A stretch of 64,000 nucleotides of DNA from Paenibacillus sp. PL2-23 (GCF_040834005.1 NZ_CP162129.1:4757001-4821000), one strand, 5' to 3'; shown: positions 17,145 through 26,265, counted from the stretch's first letter. Numbers and translations: made by a program. The notes: a model not told the origin generated them from the letters alone.

Positions 17145-17981
17145 TCATCCTTTCAGCGCGCCCGCCGTAATGCCCTTGATGAAATACCGCTGGAACGCCA
17201 GAAACGCCAGCACCGCCGGGGCGAGGCCGATCAAGGCCGCTGCCGCCATCATGTTCCACTTGGCGCCGTACGTCTGGAAGAACATCGACACCGCCAGCGG
17301 CACGGTGCGCATCTCCTGACTCTGGAGGAAAAAAACCGCCTGCCCGTAATTGTTCCAAATCCCGAGACCGGTCAGAATAACAACAGCCGAGGTCACCGGG
17401 CGGAGGAAATGGAACGTCACCCGCCAAAATGCGGTGAAATACGTGCAGCCGTCTATCACGGCCGACTCCTCTACCTCCTTCGGCAGCGAGCGGATAAAGC
17501 TTGCGTACAGGAACACCGACAAGGGCAGCGCGTTCGCGGCGGTCAGCAGAATCATCGCCCAATGGGTATTGATGCCGCCAATCGTCTTCATTAGCGAATA
17601 GAGCGGCACGGTAATAATAATGGCGGGAATCATGAGGCACGCGAGCAGCGTGTTAAAGATAGCCGCGTTCCCCTTACTGCGGAACCTCGCGATGGAATAG
17701 CCCGCCGAGCTTGCGACAACAACGATCAGCGCCACCGCTCCGATTGTAATAATCAGGGAATTAATCATCGAGCGGCCAAGCTTGGAGCCCTCCCACGCAT
17801 CGGAGAAATTGCCGAAGTGAAAGTCCGGCACAAGCAGCACGCCCCCGAAGACGTTCGCCGACGGCGCGTTCATCGACAAGTACAGCAGCACGTAGAAGGG
17901 AATGAGGGACAGAAGCACCATCATCCCCGCAATGCTATATTTGGCCGCAGCCGATAATGAAAATCCCGTTTTTTGTGTCAT
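17145..17981 (-). CDS. Carbohydrate ABC transporter permease (MalG-type)
   Basis: 278 residues, six membrane segments. The EAA loop is EVEESAVIDGCTYFTAFWRVTFHFLRP (abridged: EESAVIDGCT, then VTFHFLRP), which docks the ATPase. The C-terminus RYFIKGITAGALKG is typical of MalG/LacG-type subunits of the CUT1 group. It lies 13 bp downstream of the MalF-type permease and 7 bp before the GH66 gene. No ATPase is encoded nearby, so a shared MsmX-like ATPase is expected. Predicted cargo from context: isomaltooligosaccharides or cyclodextrans. Confidence 0.92.
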   Translation of the reverse strand: MTQKTGFSLSAAAKYSIAGMMVLLSLIPFYVLLYLSMNAPSANVFGGVLLVPDFHFGNFSDAWEGSKLGRSMINSLIITIGAVALIVVVASSAGYSIARFRSKGNAAIFNTLLACLMIPAIIITVPLYSLMKTIGGINTHWAMILLTAANALPLSVFLYASFIRSLPKEVEESAVIDGCTYFTAFWRVTFHFLRPVTSAVVILTGLGIWNNYGQAVFFLQSQEMRTVPLAVSMFFQTYGAKWNMMAAAALIGLAPAVLAFLAFQRYFIKGITAGALKG

Positions 17982-17994
17982 GGCGGTTACCCTC

Positions 17995-18879
17995 TCAAAG
18001 CTCGTATTCGGACTTCTTCGTCATTCGCAGGAACAGCGCGACCGGAATCAGAATGATGACGAACAGGATGAGCGCTACGGCGGTGGAATAGCCCGTAAAG
18101 CTGCCGTACAGCATTCTCATAATGTAGATGCTCAGCGATTCCGTCGCATAGCCCGGCCCGCCGTCCGTCAGCGCCACGATAATCTCGAACACGGACAAGG
18201 AGCCGATGATGTTCGTGACGACGTTGATCTTAATAGACGGGTACAGCAGCGGCAGCGTCACGTAACGGAATGCCGACCATCTGCCCGCTCCGTCGATCCG
18301 GGCGGCTTCATACAGCTCCGCCGGAATGCCCTGCAAGCCTGCCAGGTAGACGATCATCGTCATGCCGACATATTGCCATACGTTGACCAGGACCAGCACA
18401 ACCAGCGCGGAGGAGCTTTCACCAAGCCAATTGACGTCGAGGTAGCCGAGGCCGATCGTGTCAAGGACATGGGATAGATAACCCCGCTCCGGCTGCAAAA
18501 TGAAATACCAGATGTAGCCCATAATAAGCGGGCTGATGACGGCCGGCAGGTAGACCGCCGCTCGGACGAAGCCCCTGCCCGCCATGCTCCGGTCGAGGAA
18601 CAGCGCGTACAGCAAGCCGAACAGATTCAGCAGCGGAGCGCTGCCGAGCGCGAAGTAGACGGTAATCAGCACGTCGTTCCGCGCCCGGTCGTCCCCGAAG
18701 AAATCGATGAAGTTCTGCAGGCCCACAAAGCTTGGCTGGGTGATGCCGTTGGAATCCGTCAGACTGATCCCGACCCCTTGTGCGAGCGGATACAGGAAGA
18801 ACAAGCCGAACAGCACAATCGCCGGGACTGCCATAAAATGATGCAGCTTGCCGCTTATTTTGTACAGCATTACGCGCAT
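17995..18879 (-). CDS. Carbohydrate ABC transporter permease (MalF/UgpA-type)
   Basis: 294 residues with six membrane segments. The N-terminal FLYPLAQGVGISLTDSNG and the EAA loop YEAARIDGAGRWSAFRYV mark the MalF/LacF/UgpA subunit. AGGAGAG precedes the ATG at 18879. It lies between the binding protein gene (30 nt upstream) and the second permease, all in one operon with the cytoplasmic GH66 enzyme. Confidence 0.93.
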   Translation of the reverse strand: MRVMLYKISGKLHHFMAVPAIVLFGLFFLYPLAQGVGISLTDSNGITQPSFVGLQNFIDFFGDDRARNDVLITVYFALGSAPLLNLFGLLYALFLDRSMAGRGFVRAAVYLPAVISPLIMGYIWYFILQPERGYLSHVLDTIGLGYLDVNWLGESSSALVVLVLVNVWQYVGMTMIVYLAGLQGIPAELYEAARIDGAGRWSAFRYVTLPLLYPSIKINVVTNIIGSLSVFEIIVALTDGGPGYATESLSIYIMRMLYGSFTGYSTAVALILFVIILIPVALFLRMTKKSEYEL

Positions 18880-18909
18880 GGTTTCTCTCTCCTGCCTGCC
18901 GTCCGTCAG

Positions 18910-20274
18910 CTATTTATTGGTCGCGCTCCACGCCTTATTCCAGGCTTCGTTGTACGCGGAGGCGAAGTCGACGGAGGATTTGTATTTGCCTGCCAGCAGC
19001 TCCTGCACCATTCGGCCAGCGTCGTCTCCCGAGAAGCCCGACGGCGTATCCGTGAAGGCGATGTTGACGCCTGCCTTCAGCGCTGCGGCAGCTTGATCCT
19101 TCAGCGGTCCCCAGTCCGCGCTGACATCCGTGAACGCCGGCGGCGACTTCAAGAATTCGCTGTACGCCTTCAGATTGTCCGGCTGGAACAGGAACTCCAG
19201 AAACTTCTTCGCTTCCTCCGGGTGCTTGGATTCCGACGTAATGGCGTACACGGAATCCTCGGCGGACAGCGTAACGGGCTGCGTGCCGTCGACGATAGCC
19301 GGGAATGGTGCAAAGCCGATATCGCCTGCCATATCCGGGTTCAGCGTCAGCAGATCGCCGAGCACCCACATGCCTTGGCTGAACAGCGCCGACTTGCCGG
19401 TAACGAACGCTTCCTTCTGATTGTCATACGTGGCCGTAATGGCATCCTTGTTAATGAGTCCCGCTTCCTTCAGCTCCAGCAGCCTGCCCGCGAACGCCTC
19501 GATGCCTCCGCCCTGCGCGTCGAACTGCAGTTTGTCTTGCTCATTGTTGATGAACGCCGCTCGCGCGTCCGCCACGCCGTGCTTCTGCTTGATGACCCCG
19601 TGCGCCATAAATTCGATCAGATGCCCCAGCGTCCAGGAGTCCTTGCCAGCCAGGAACATCGGTGTCATATCAGGCTTCTTCTCTTTGATCGTCTGCAGAT
19701 TGCCTTTGAATTCCGCCCATGTATGAGCTTCCTTCAAGCCAAGCTCCTCGAACACCTTCTTGTTGTAAAAGATGCCCGCCATCGTAACATTCGTCGCGAC
19801 CCTGTACTGCTTGCCGCTCTTAATGTCGGTATTCAGCTCCTTGATCGCCGGCAGTACGCGGGACCAGAACGGCTCATTGGACAGGTCCAGGTATTTCCCT
19901 TGATCCACATAATCCTGAGCGTAAACTGTTGTAATATCCGGGACATCGCCGGAGGCGAACTTGACCTTGATCATATTGCTGGCGTCCTTCTGGTACTCCT
20001 GCTCCACCTTGATGTTCGGATTCGCCGCCTCGAACTTCGCGATCAGCTCATTCATCAGATCCACTGTTTCTACCTTGCCTGTAAAAAACTTCAGCGTCAC
20101 CTTCTCCTGAGGCTTCTCCGTCTCCACCGGCTTCGCCGAAGCGGCTGCCGACGGCTCCGCCGTTGCCCCTCCGTTGCTGCCTCCATTGCCGCCGTTGCCG
20201 CCCGAGCTGCACGCCGCCGCAAGCGCCAGAACAAGCATAGCGCATAACAAACTCATCCATTTTTTACGAATCAC
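18910..20274 (-). CDS. Sugar-binding lipoprotein of ABC importer
   Basis: 454 residues from a GTG start that has GGGGGAGG just upstream; a longer in-frame frame upstream is intergenic. The signal peptide ends in a lipobox with Cys22 (ALAAAC), followed by a Gly/Asn/Ser linker. The rest is a family 1 (CUT1) solute-binding fold: NPNIKVEQEYQKDASN, VPDITTVYAQDYVDQG, SALFSQGMWVLGDL. First gene of the operon with two permeases and the cytoplasmic GH66. Divergent from the YesM-like kinase at 20454, which probably controls it. Ligand inferred as alpha-1,6-gluco-oligosaccharide, possibly cyclic. Confidence 0.92.
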   Translation of the reverse strand: MIRKKWMSLLCAMLVLALAAACSSGGNGGNGGSNGGATAEPSAAASAKPVETEKPQEKVTLKFFTGKVETVDLMNELIAKFEAANPNIKVEQEYQKDASNMIKVKFASGDVPDITTVYAQDYVDQGKYLDLSNEPFWSRVLPAIKELNTDIKSGKQYRVATNVTMAGIFYNKKVFEELGLKEAHTWAEFKGNLQTIKEKKPDMTPMFLAGKDSWTLGHLIEFMAHGVIKQKHGVADARAAFINNEQDKLQFDAQGGGIEAFAGRLLELKEAGLINKDAITATYDNQKEAFVTGKSALFSQGMWVLGDLLTLNPDMAGDIGFAPFPAIVDGTQPVTLSAEDSVYAITSESKHPEEAKKFLEFLFQPDNLKAYSEFLKSPPAFTDVSADWGPLKDQAAAALKAGVNIAFTDTPSGFSGDDAGRMVQELLAGKYKSSVDFASAYNEAWNKAWSATNK

Positions 20275-20392
20275 TGTGTTTCCTCCCCCGAGGATATATT
20301 GGTGCTGCACGTTTAGATTAAAGCTAATCGGCCCGGCTTGGAATACCTGAAAATCATGATCGGGGTACTGTTTTTTCAGATCGTCTTCCGCC

Positions 20393-20421
20393 TTGGGCGG
20401 CCGTCCATTACAATGTACAAT
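20393..20421 (+). promoter_or_regulatory. Weak candidate promoter of the kinase/regulator pair
   Basis: Plus strand TACAAT (20416-20421) with TTGGGC 17 nt upstream; the -35 is poor. The 180-bp gap to the divergent SBP gene must hold both promoters; no other clear signal is visible. Confidence 0.3.
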
Positions 20422-20453
20422 GAAGGAAACGATAAAGCGAGGAGGCGGCTGGC

Positions 20454-22277
20454 ATGCGGCTGCGGTTATTCCCAATGAAGAGCTACCGCGAGTGGAGCAT
20501 TAAGACGAAGCTGCTCGCCATGACGGGCCTCCTGCTGCTGTGCTCCGTCTTCTTCGAATCCTATCTCTCCTATACGCGGTATACGCGCGACTTCCAGCGC
20601 CAATCCTCCGAGAAGGTGCAGCAAATTCTGGATCAGGTCGCGCTTAATATTGATACTTACCTCGACGACCTGTATCGCCTCACGCTGTACCCTTATCGCA
20701 ACGAGCGTATTATGCAAGCGCTGGAGGAGCCGCCCGGCGGCACGGAGCTGGAGCAGCTTGAGAAGCGGCGCCTCATTGAATCCTTTCTGGAAGAGATCAT
20801 GATCTATCCCAGAGGCGACATCGCCCGGGTATCCGTCGTCACGGACGAAATATACTCCAGCTCCCGGCTTCCCACCAAGCTGGTTCCCGACGAGAGGCTG
20901 GAGGAATACGACTGGTACCGGCAGGCTCTTGCTACGCAGGAATATATTTTTGTGCCGGACAGCGGCAGCGTCTCCGGTGGACGGGTCGGCAGCGTGCGGA
21001 CCTTCTCCGTCGTCAAGCAGCTTCGCAGCATTAGCAATTCTCAGATTATTCTTGGTGTTATTAAGGCGGATGCCGATTACAGCGGCATTATTGACATTCT
21101 GGAGAAGGCGGAGATGGGGCAGGACGGCGGGCTGTATATTGTGGACGCCGCGGGCGAATTTGTGTATGCGTCTACAGAGCAGCATAAGGCCGCAGCTCTC
21201 GGCGCGCTTCAGGGTTTCACCCATAGCAAGGACGGTTATGTGCTGAACACGGCGGAGGTTCCTCGCATCGGGTGGACGGTCGTCGCCGTCAGCTCCGTCC
21301 TGGAGATGAACCGGGAGGCGATCGACACGCGCAACAAGGCGCTGCTCTTCTCCGTCGGCGGCGCCTTGATCGCCCTGCTGGCGCTGATCGCGCTGACCAG
21401 GCATTTCCTGAAGCCGCTGCTGCTTATTGTGAAGCTCATGAAGGAAGTGGAGCTGGGCCGGCTGGACGTGACGTTCCAGAGCAGCCGGCGCGATGAGATC
21501 GGCTATCTCGGCTCCGCCTTCAACCGGCTGGTAGGCCGCATCGGCGTAATGCTTCAGGAGAATACGGCGCTCGTGAAGGAGGTGTACGAGTCCAAGCTGC
21601 TGCAGCAGGAAGCGCAGATTAACGCGCTGTTCAACCAGATTCGGCCTCATTTTATATTTAATACGCTTAACTTAATCAGCCTGTCCATGCAATCGGGGAA
21701 GCAGGAGAAAGCGATAGAGCATATTAATGCGCTCAGCAGCATTCTCCGCGGCATGTCGCAGTGGGACAAGGAGATGCCGCTCCAGAAGGAGGTTGAGCTG
21801 CTTCACGCCTACCTAGGCATTCAGAGCAGCAGGTACGAAGGACGACTGTCTTATACCGTTCATATCGACCCGTCCCTCTACCCGCATCATGTGCCGGCTC
21901 TTCTGCTGCAGCCGCTGGTCGAGAATGCCGTCGTGCATGTGTGCGAGCGCCGCAAGGAGCCAACCGTCATCTCCATAACGTCGAAGCTTCTGCCCGGCAA
22001 GCTTCTATTGGAGGTGAGGGACAACGGTCCCGGCATGGACGAAGAGACGCTTGGCGCGCTCCGGAGAAGATTGGAGGCCATGGAGCAGCCAGCAGTCGCT
22101 GCCGGCACCCGGACGGGCATCGGTCTCGTGAACGTGAACAAGCGGATCAAAGCGAGATATGGCAGCGCTTACGGCCTGTCGGTCGAGAGCGGCATGGGCC
22201 TTGGAACGGTCTTCACTATTACAATTCCTTATGGCGGAACGGAGGAGCGCACACATGTACAGATTGCTGATCGTTGA
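20454..22277 (+). CDS. YesM-family sensor histidine kinase
   Basis: 607 residues. Membrane segments at about 20-38 and 285-307 flank an extracellular sensor domain of about 245 residues (dCACHE-like layout). HAMP follows, then the His_kinase domain with His399 in NQIRPHFIFNTLNL, and an ATPase domain with LQPLVENAVVHV, DNGPGMDEE and GIGLVNVNKRI. This class senses extracellular sugars or binding-protein complexes and works with AraC-type YesN regulators. Its last 23 nt overlap the regulator gene. GAGGAGG lies 9 nt before the ATG. Divergent from the sugar importer operon, so that operon and the GH31/GH66 genes are the obvious targets. Confidence 0.93.
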   Translation: MRLRLFPMKSYREWSIKTKLLAMTGLLLLCSVFFESYLSYTRYTRDFQRQSSEKVQQILDQVALNIDTYLDDLYRLTLYPYRNERIMQALEEPPGGTELEQLEKRRLIESFLEEIMIYPRGDIARVSVVTDEIYSSSRLPTKLVPDERLEEYDWYRQALATQEYIFVPDSGSVSGGRVGSVRTFSVVKQLRSISNSQIILGVIKADADYSGIIDILEKAEMGQDGGLYIVDAAGEFVYASTEQHKAAALGALQGFTHSKDGYVLNTAEVPRIGWTVVAVSSVLEMNREAIDTRNKALLFSVGGALIALLALIALTRHFLKPLLLIVKLMKEVELGRLDVTFQSSRRDEIGYLGSAFNRLVGRIGVMLQENTALVKEVYESKLLQQEAQINALFNQIRPHFIFNTLNLISLSMQSGKQEKAIEHINALSSILRGMSQWDKEMPLQKEVELLHAYLGIQSSRYEGRLSYTVHIDPSLYPHHVPALLLQPLVENAVVHVCERRKEPTVISITSKLLPGKLLLEVRDNGPGMDEETLGALRRRLEAMEQPAVAAGTRTGIGLVNVNKRIKARYGSAYGLSVESGMGLGTVFTITIPYGGTEERTHVQIADR

Positions 22278-24132
22278 CGACGAGCCTATGACGAGAGAAT
22301 ACATGAAATTGCAGATCAACGGGCTTCATCGGGAATGGATCTGTGCGGGCGAAGCAGAGGATGGCCAGGAAGCGCTGGCGCTCATCGACCGGGGAGAAGC
22401 GTTCGATCTGATCATTACCGACATTAAGATGCCCGTCATGACCGGACTGGAGCTTGCACGGGAGCTGTCGGGCAGACGGAGTCGCCCCCGCGTCGTCATT
22501 CTGTCCGGCTATGACGAGTTTGCGCTGGCCAAGGAAGCGATGCATTACGGCGTGGACGAATATATGCTGAAGCCTCTGGTCAAGGATGAGATCATCGAGG
22601 TGCTGGGACGCATCGCGACCGAGCTGGCGGCGGAGAGAGCGGAGCAAGCCTCTTACCGCGCGCTGTCGGAGCAGTCGAGAGAGCAGATCGCTCGCAACTT
22701 CCTGCACGCTGCAGCCAGCGGCAACCATATGGAGTTCAAGGTGCTCTACCCTCTCCTGCACCGGCTCCGAATGAATCTGATTGAGGCCGAAGCGGCCATC
22801 ATGCTGGTGGACCTGGATGAAGGGCAGCTGATCGACCGCGGCATCTCGCCGAGCGACCATGCGCTGTTCCGCTATATCGTCCATCAGACCGCATCCGAGC
22901 TGGCGGTGGCCGGTTCCGGCATCGTCCTCTTCGTCGATGCCGAGCAACGAACGGCCATGCTGGTGCCCGGAGACGACGAGGCGGATGTTCGTCGCCGGTG
23001 CGCCGCCATGTTCTTGGAGCTGTCCGGGGCTATAGCCGGCATGACGGGGCTCGGCCTGTGGGGCGCGGTCGGCTCCTCGGAGATGGAGGTGCAGCAGCTT
23101 GGGGCCTCCTACGTCTCGGCCAGCGACCTGATGCTGCAGCGTCTGTTCGGGCATGGAGATGGGGTTCAGGATCGGCATGGACGTGGAGATGGGCTGCTGG
23201 ATGAGTGTCGAGATGGGCATGGGCGTGGAGATGGGCTGCTGGATGAATGTGGGGATAGGCATGGGCGTGTGGATGGGCTGCTTATGAAGACGCCAGGGGG
23301 TCCAGAGGGCGGCACCCCTGCCGATCCTGGCATGCTCGCCGAGGAGCTGCGCTCCTCCCTTGCGGCGATTAGCGCGCTGTACGCCGAAGCGCGGGACGCC
23401 GAGCTGGAGGCCGCGCTTCGCGCTCTCGTTCAGCAGACGCGTCCGAGCCGCCGAGCTGGGGCGCTTCGGCTTGGCGCTTTCCTGCTCCATGCGCTGTCGG
23501 CCGCACTGCCGAAGGAGCGGCGGCAGGCGGCGCTCCTGTCCGCCGTTCAGCTGCTTCGCGAGGGCGCCCCTGCGGGTGATAGCCCAGCCCATGACGGCAG
23601 GTCGGGCTTGGCGGGCGGATCAGCGGATGCGGGCGGTCAAGGGGAGGCGGATGGGCTAGCAAAGACGGCCCGGGCGGCCGAGAAGGACGCGCCTGGCATT
23701 ACGGACGAAGCTGTCAAGGCACTCGCGGCCCTCTATTGCAGGGCGTTGCAGCAGCTGCGCGCCCAAGCCCGTCCCGAGCCTTCGCTTGGCGCCGGCAATG
23801 GCAGCGAGCATGAGACGATTACCAAGATGAAGGCCTACATTCAAGCCCATTACGCCGAGCCGCTCAGCCTAGCGCTGATTGCCGACAAGTTGGGCGTATC
23901 GCCAGGTTACTTAAGCAGCCTTTTTCACCAAAACACACAAGAATCTTATATCAAATTTCTGACGCGCATCCGCATGGAGCATGCAGCGCGTATGCTGCGA
24001 GCGAAGCCGCCGGAGAAGGTGTATGACGTCGCGGAGAAGGTCGGCTACCTCAGCGTCAAACATTTCTCCTACGTGTTCAAGCAGCATTTCGGCATCCCGC
24101 CGGGGGAATATCAGGAGCGGTCGGGCGTTTAG
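22255..24132 (+). CDS. YesN-family response regulator with expanded repeat-bearing linker
   Basis: 625 residues. Receiver domain about 1-120 (Asp56 in DLIITDIKMP; Lys in YMLKPLVKDE). The C-terminal about 100 residues are an AraC helix-turn-helix pair (LIADKLGVSPGYLSSLFHQ and VYDVAEKVGYLSVKHFSYVFKQ). The middle is unusual: residues about 300-345 contain a 14-residue tandem repeat of the form HGRGDGLLDEC, and about 445-490 is another Gly/Ala/Asp-rich stretch. The related regulator at 46854 has 518 residues, so about 100 extra residues fall in the linker. The ATG at 22255 overlaps the kinase gene by 23 nt and has GGAGGAG at 7 nt. Confidence 0.92.
   Translation: MYRLLIVDDEPMTREYMKLQINGLHREWICAGEAEDGQEALALIDRGEAFDLIITDIKMPVMTGLELARELSGRRSRPRVVILSGYDEFALAKEAMHYGVDEYMLKPLVKDEIIEVLGRIATELAAERAEQASYRALSEQSREQIARNFLHAAASGNHMEFKVLYPLLHRLRMNLIEAEAAIMLVDLDEGQLIDRGISPSDHALFRYIVHQTASELAVAGSGIVLFVDAEQRTAMLVPGDDEADVRRRCAAMFLELSGAIAGMTGLGLWGAVGSSEMEVQQLGASYVSASDLMLQRLFGHGDGVQDRHGRGDGLLDECRDGHGRGDGLLDECGDRHGRVDGLLMKTPGGPEGGTPADPGMLAEELRSSLAAISALYAEARDAELEAALRALVQQTRPSRRAGALRLGAFLLHALSAALPKERRQAALLSAVQLLREGAPAGDSPAHDGRSGLAGGSADAGGQGEADGLAKTARAAEKDAPGITDEAVKALAALYCRALQQLRAQARPEPSLGAGNGSEHETITKMKAYIQAHYAEPLSLALIADKLGVSPGYLSSLFHQNTQESYIKFLTRIRMEHAARMLRAKPPEKVYDVAEKVGYLSVKHFSYVFKQHFGIPPGEYQERSGV
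23159..23285 (+). repeat. 42-bp in-frame tandem repeat inside the YesN-like gene
   Basis: GGCATGG recurs at 23174, 23216 and 23258, exactly 42 bp apart, in units that encode 14 residues (HGRGDGLLDEC plus three). A partial unit precedes it. The length is a multiple of three, so the reading frame is kept; copy number could vary between strains. Confidence 0.85.
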
Positions 24133-24164
24133 TAAGCTTCAAGCTCTATAGCGCTTGTAAGATG

Positions 24165-25289
24165 GGATTAGCTGCAATGGAGGTACGATAGCGATTCCAC
24201 ATGTCGTTATAGAGCCGCACCAGCCCTCCCGAACCCCAATAGCCACACGTCAGATCGTTATTGCGCTAATGAGCTGCGATTGAGGTGCGATAGCGATTCC
24301 ACATGTCGTTATAGAGCCGCGCCAGCCCTACCGAACCCCAATAGCCACACGTCAGATCGTTATTGCGCTAATGAGCTTCGATTGAGGTGCGATAGCGATT
24401 CCACGTGTCGTTATAGAGCCGCACCAGCCCTCCTGCGCCCCTATAGCCACACGTCAGATCGTTATTGCACTATTGAACTGCAATGGAGGTGCGATAGCGA
24501 TTCCACGTGTCGTTATAGAGCCGCACCAGCCCTCCCGAACCCCAATAGCCACACGTCAGATCGTTATTGCGCTAATGAGCTGCGATTGAGGTACGATAGC
24601 GATTCCACGGAGAGTGTCGATTTAATGTGGACATTGAATCTTCTTGCCTAATTTGCGCCCCTCAGATGGATTTTTAATAACAGTTGAATCTAATGACTAA
24701 AAGAAAATCGATCTGAGGGCAGTTGAGAAACAAGATGAAAAGCTGTCCACAATTAATAGACACTCTCCCACGTGTCGTTATCGAGCCGCACCAGCCCTAC
24801 CGAACCCCAATAGCCACACGTCAGATCGTTATTGCGCTAATGAGCTTCGATTGAGGTGCGATAGCGATTCCACGTGTCGTTATAGAGCCGCACCAGCCCT
24901 CCTGCGCCCCTATAGCCACACGTCAGATCGTTATTGCACTATTGAACTGCAATGGAGGTGCGATAGCGATTCCACGTGTCGTTATCGAGCCGCACCAGCC
25001 CTCCCATCCCCCGATAGCCACACGTCAGATCGTTATTGCGCTAATGGGCTGCGATTGAGGTACGATAGCGATTCCACGTGTCGTTATAGAGCCGCACCAG
25101 CCCTCCCGAACCCCAATAGCCACACGCCAAATCGTTATTGCGCTAATGAGTTGCGATTGAGGTGCGATAGCGATTCCACGTGTCGTTATCGAGCCGCACC
25201 AGCCCTCCTGCGCCCCTATAGCCACACGTCAGATCGTTATTGCACTAATGAGTTGCGATTGAGGTGCGATAGCGATTCCACGTGTCGAT
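24165..25289. repeat. 102-bp tandem repeat array, ten copies
   Basis: The marker GCGATTCCAC starts at 24191, 24293, 24395, 24497, 24599, 24864, 24966, 25068, 25170 and 25272. Every interval is exactly 102 bp, except one of 265 bp that contains a 160-bp insertion plus a 3-bp duplication. Each unit contains CACGTGTCGTTAT, then CGCACCAGCCCTCC, then CACACGTCAGATCG. Units differ by a few substitutions (for example TTATAGAG or TTATCGAG) and show no indels. No gene is credible in 24133-25360; open frames simply repeat 34 residues because 102 is divisible by three. Confidence 0.95.
24609..24768. mobile_element. 160-bp MITE-like element inserted in the 102-bp array
   Basis: The ends are inverted repeats: the outer 10 bp (GGAGAGTGTC / GACACTCTCC) are perfect and similarity extends to about 25 bp with three mismatches. 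A second, nested inverted repeat lies at 24656-24673 and 24704-24720. The element is flanked by CAC on both sides (24606-24608 and 24769-24771). Removing 160 bp plus one CAC restores exactly one 102-bp repeat, which proves the insertion boundaries. There is no coding capacity, so it would be mobilised in trans. The transposase family is not identified. Confidence 0.85.
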
Positions 25290-25360
25290 GTGTACGGAAC
25301 GGAAGTCAGAATGACAGTAAAACGAGCTGGCTCGTTCGAATCAGAAGACATAGCTTCAGC

Positions 25361-26158
25361 TCACTTCCTCCACAGCAAGCCCACAACCTGCTCTTGCGTC
25401 TGGAGCGTTACAGCTTGCGGCGACGTTTGATCGTCCAGATAGGATAGCAGGGCGCGTTCTCCCTGCAGCACGGCGATTCGTTCCATTGAGCTTGTCACCG
25501 TGACGGTGGCCGCGTCATGCGAGAAGTAGACGACGCCATGAATGGCGGGCAAGTCACTAACACCCTGGTCTTGAAGGTACGCCTCCAGCCGCGCAGCAGC
25601 ATTCGCAGTTTCGCCAATGGGGTTACCCGCCGATTGGACATATGGCACGCCTCCCTTCCCCGACTTCCGCTGCGTCATCGTTCCGCCCACCGGATCGACC
25701 TCCAGCTCGCCGTTGACATGCTTAACGTCAATGCACCAAATCCCCTTCTCGCTAACCACCACAAAATCCGCGCGCACCATCTCGGAGCCGGACGGTATAG
25801 ACACATCGGATATCACCTTCCAGCCAGCCGGCAATCTCCGCAAGGCATGAATGGTGTTCATCCGCCCTTCAATTCCTGCCACCGGACTATCGCTCGCGAC
25901 ATCATAGAAGCGCTCCTGCTGCTCCCTGGCCTGCAGCCACTGCCATACGCCCATGCCCAGACAGAGCAGACTTGCAACGCTTAATGCCACAAAGGACCAA
26001 TGAATGAGCACAATGGCAACCACCGAAATCGGCAGACACATGCCCCCAACCGCAATCAGCAGCAGGGGAAGCTTGCTTAGACGCGTCTTCTCCCGCTCAG
26101 CCTCATTAAATTTCTGAATCAACGTGTTCTCTCGAACGAGAATATCCGCCATACCCAT
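25361..26158 (-). CDS. NERD-domain membrane protein
   Basis: 265 residues. Two adjacent membrane segments (about 30-75) are followed by a NERD (nuclease-related) domain: SGSEMVRADFVVVSEKGIWCIDVKH, with the Asp and the Asp-x-Lys arrangement of the restriction-endonuclease-like fold, and AAARLEAYLQD. A function in DNA processing is inferred from the fold only. I chose the ATG at 26158, with another ATG two codons inside. It sits between the repeat array and the GH31 gene on the same strand, separated from GH31 by a terminator. It has no obvious tie to the sugar genes. Confidence 0.8.
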   Translation of the reverse strand: MGMADILVRENTLIQKFNEAEREKTRLSKLPLLLIAVGGMCLPISVVAIVLIHWSFVALSVASLLCLGMGVWQWLQAREQQERFYDVASDSPVAGIEGRMNTIHALRRLPAGWKVISDVSIPSGSEMVRADFVVVSEKGIWCIDVKHVNGELEVDPVGGTMTQRKSGKGGVPYVQSAGNPIGETANAAARLEAYLQDQGVSDLPAIHGVVYFSHDAATVTVTSSMERIAVLQGERALLSYLDDQTSPQAVTLQTQEQVVGLLWRK

Positions 26159-26216
26159 CTCTCTCTTTCCTCTACTAAAATAATCTCTTCTCACGATTAT
26201 ACCGTATATCGCACAA

Positions 26217-26265
26217 CAAAAACCCGCAAGATGGCTGCTCCTGCCGAAGCGGCCTTCCTGCGGGT
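26217..26265 (-). terminator. Terminator of the GH66/GH31 operon
   Basis: On the minus strand ACCCGCA pairs with TGCGGGT around a 31-nt, internally structured loop, followed by TTTTTGTTG. It lies about 80 bp after the GH31 stop and isolates the NERD gene. Confidence 0.8.

Noticed and set aside
18778..20247. 489-residue plus-strand frame
   Set aside because: Antisense of the binding lipoprotein and the permease start; composition is Arg/Leu-rich as usual for such shadows in GC-rich DNA.
20466..21650. 394-residue minus-strand frame
   Set aside because: Antisense shadow of the YesM-like kinase, which has clear catalytic motifs.
22219..23592. 457-residue minus-strand frame
   Set aside because: Antisense of the YesN-like regulator; its repetitive part is simply the complement of the 42-bp repeat.
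24609..24768. Riboswitch or structured RNA
   Set aside because: The nested inverted repeats could fold, but terminal inverted repeats, target duplication and exact interruption of a repeat unit fit a transposable element better.
24133..25289. CRISPR array
   Set aside because: Tandem units are nearly identical along their full 102 bp, with no variable 30-40 bp spacers and no cas genes. The 51-bp arrays have repeated, not unique, spacers.
24280..25447. Long plus-strand open frames (MRCDSDSTCRYRAAP... type) through the 102-bp array
   Set aside because: They repeat 34 residues only because 102 is a multiple of three. They have no ribosome binding site and one is broken by the MITE, so they are repeat artefacts.
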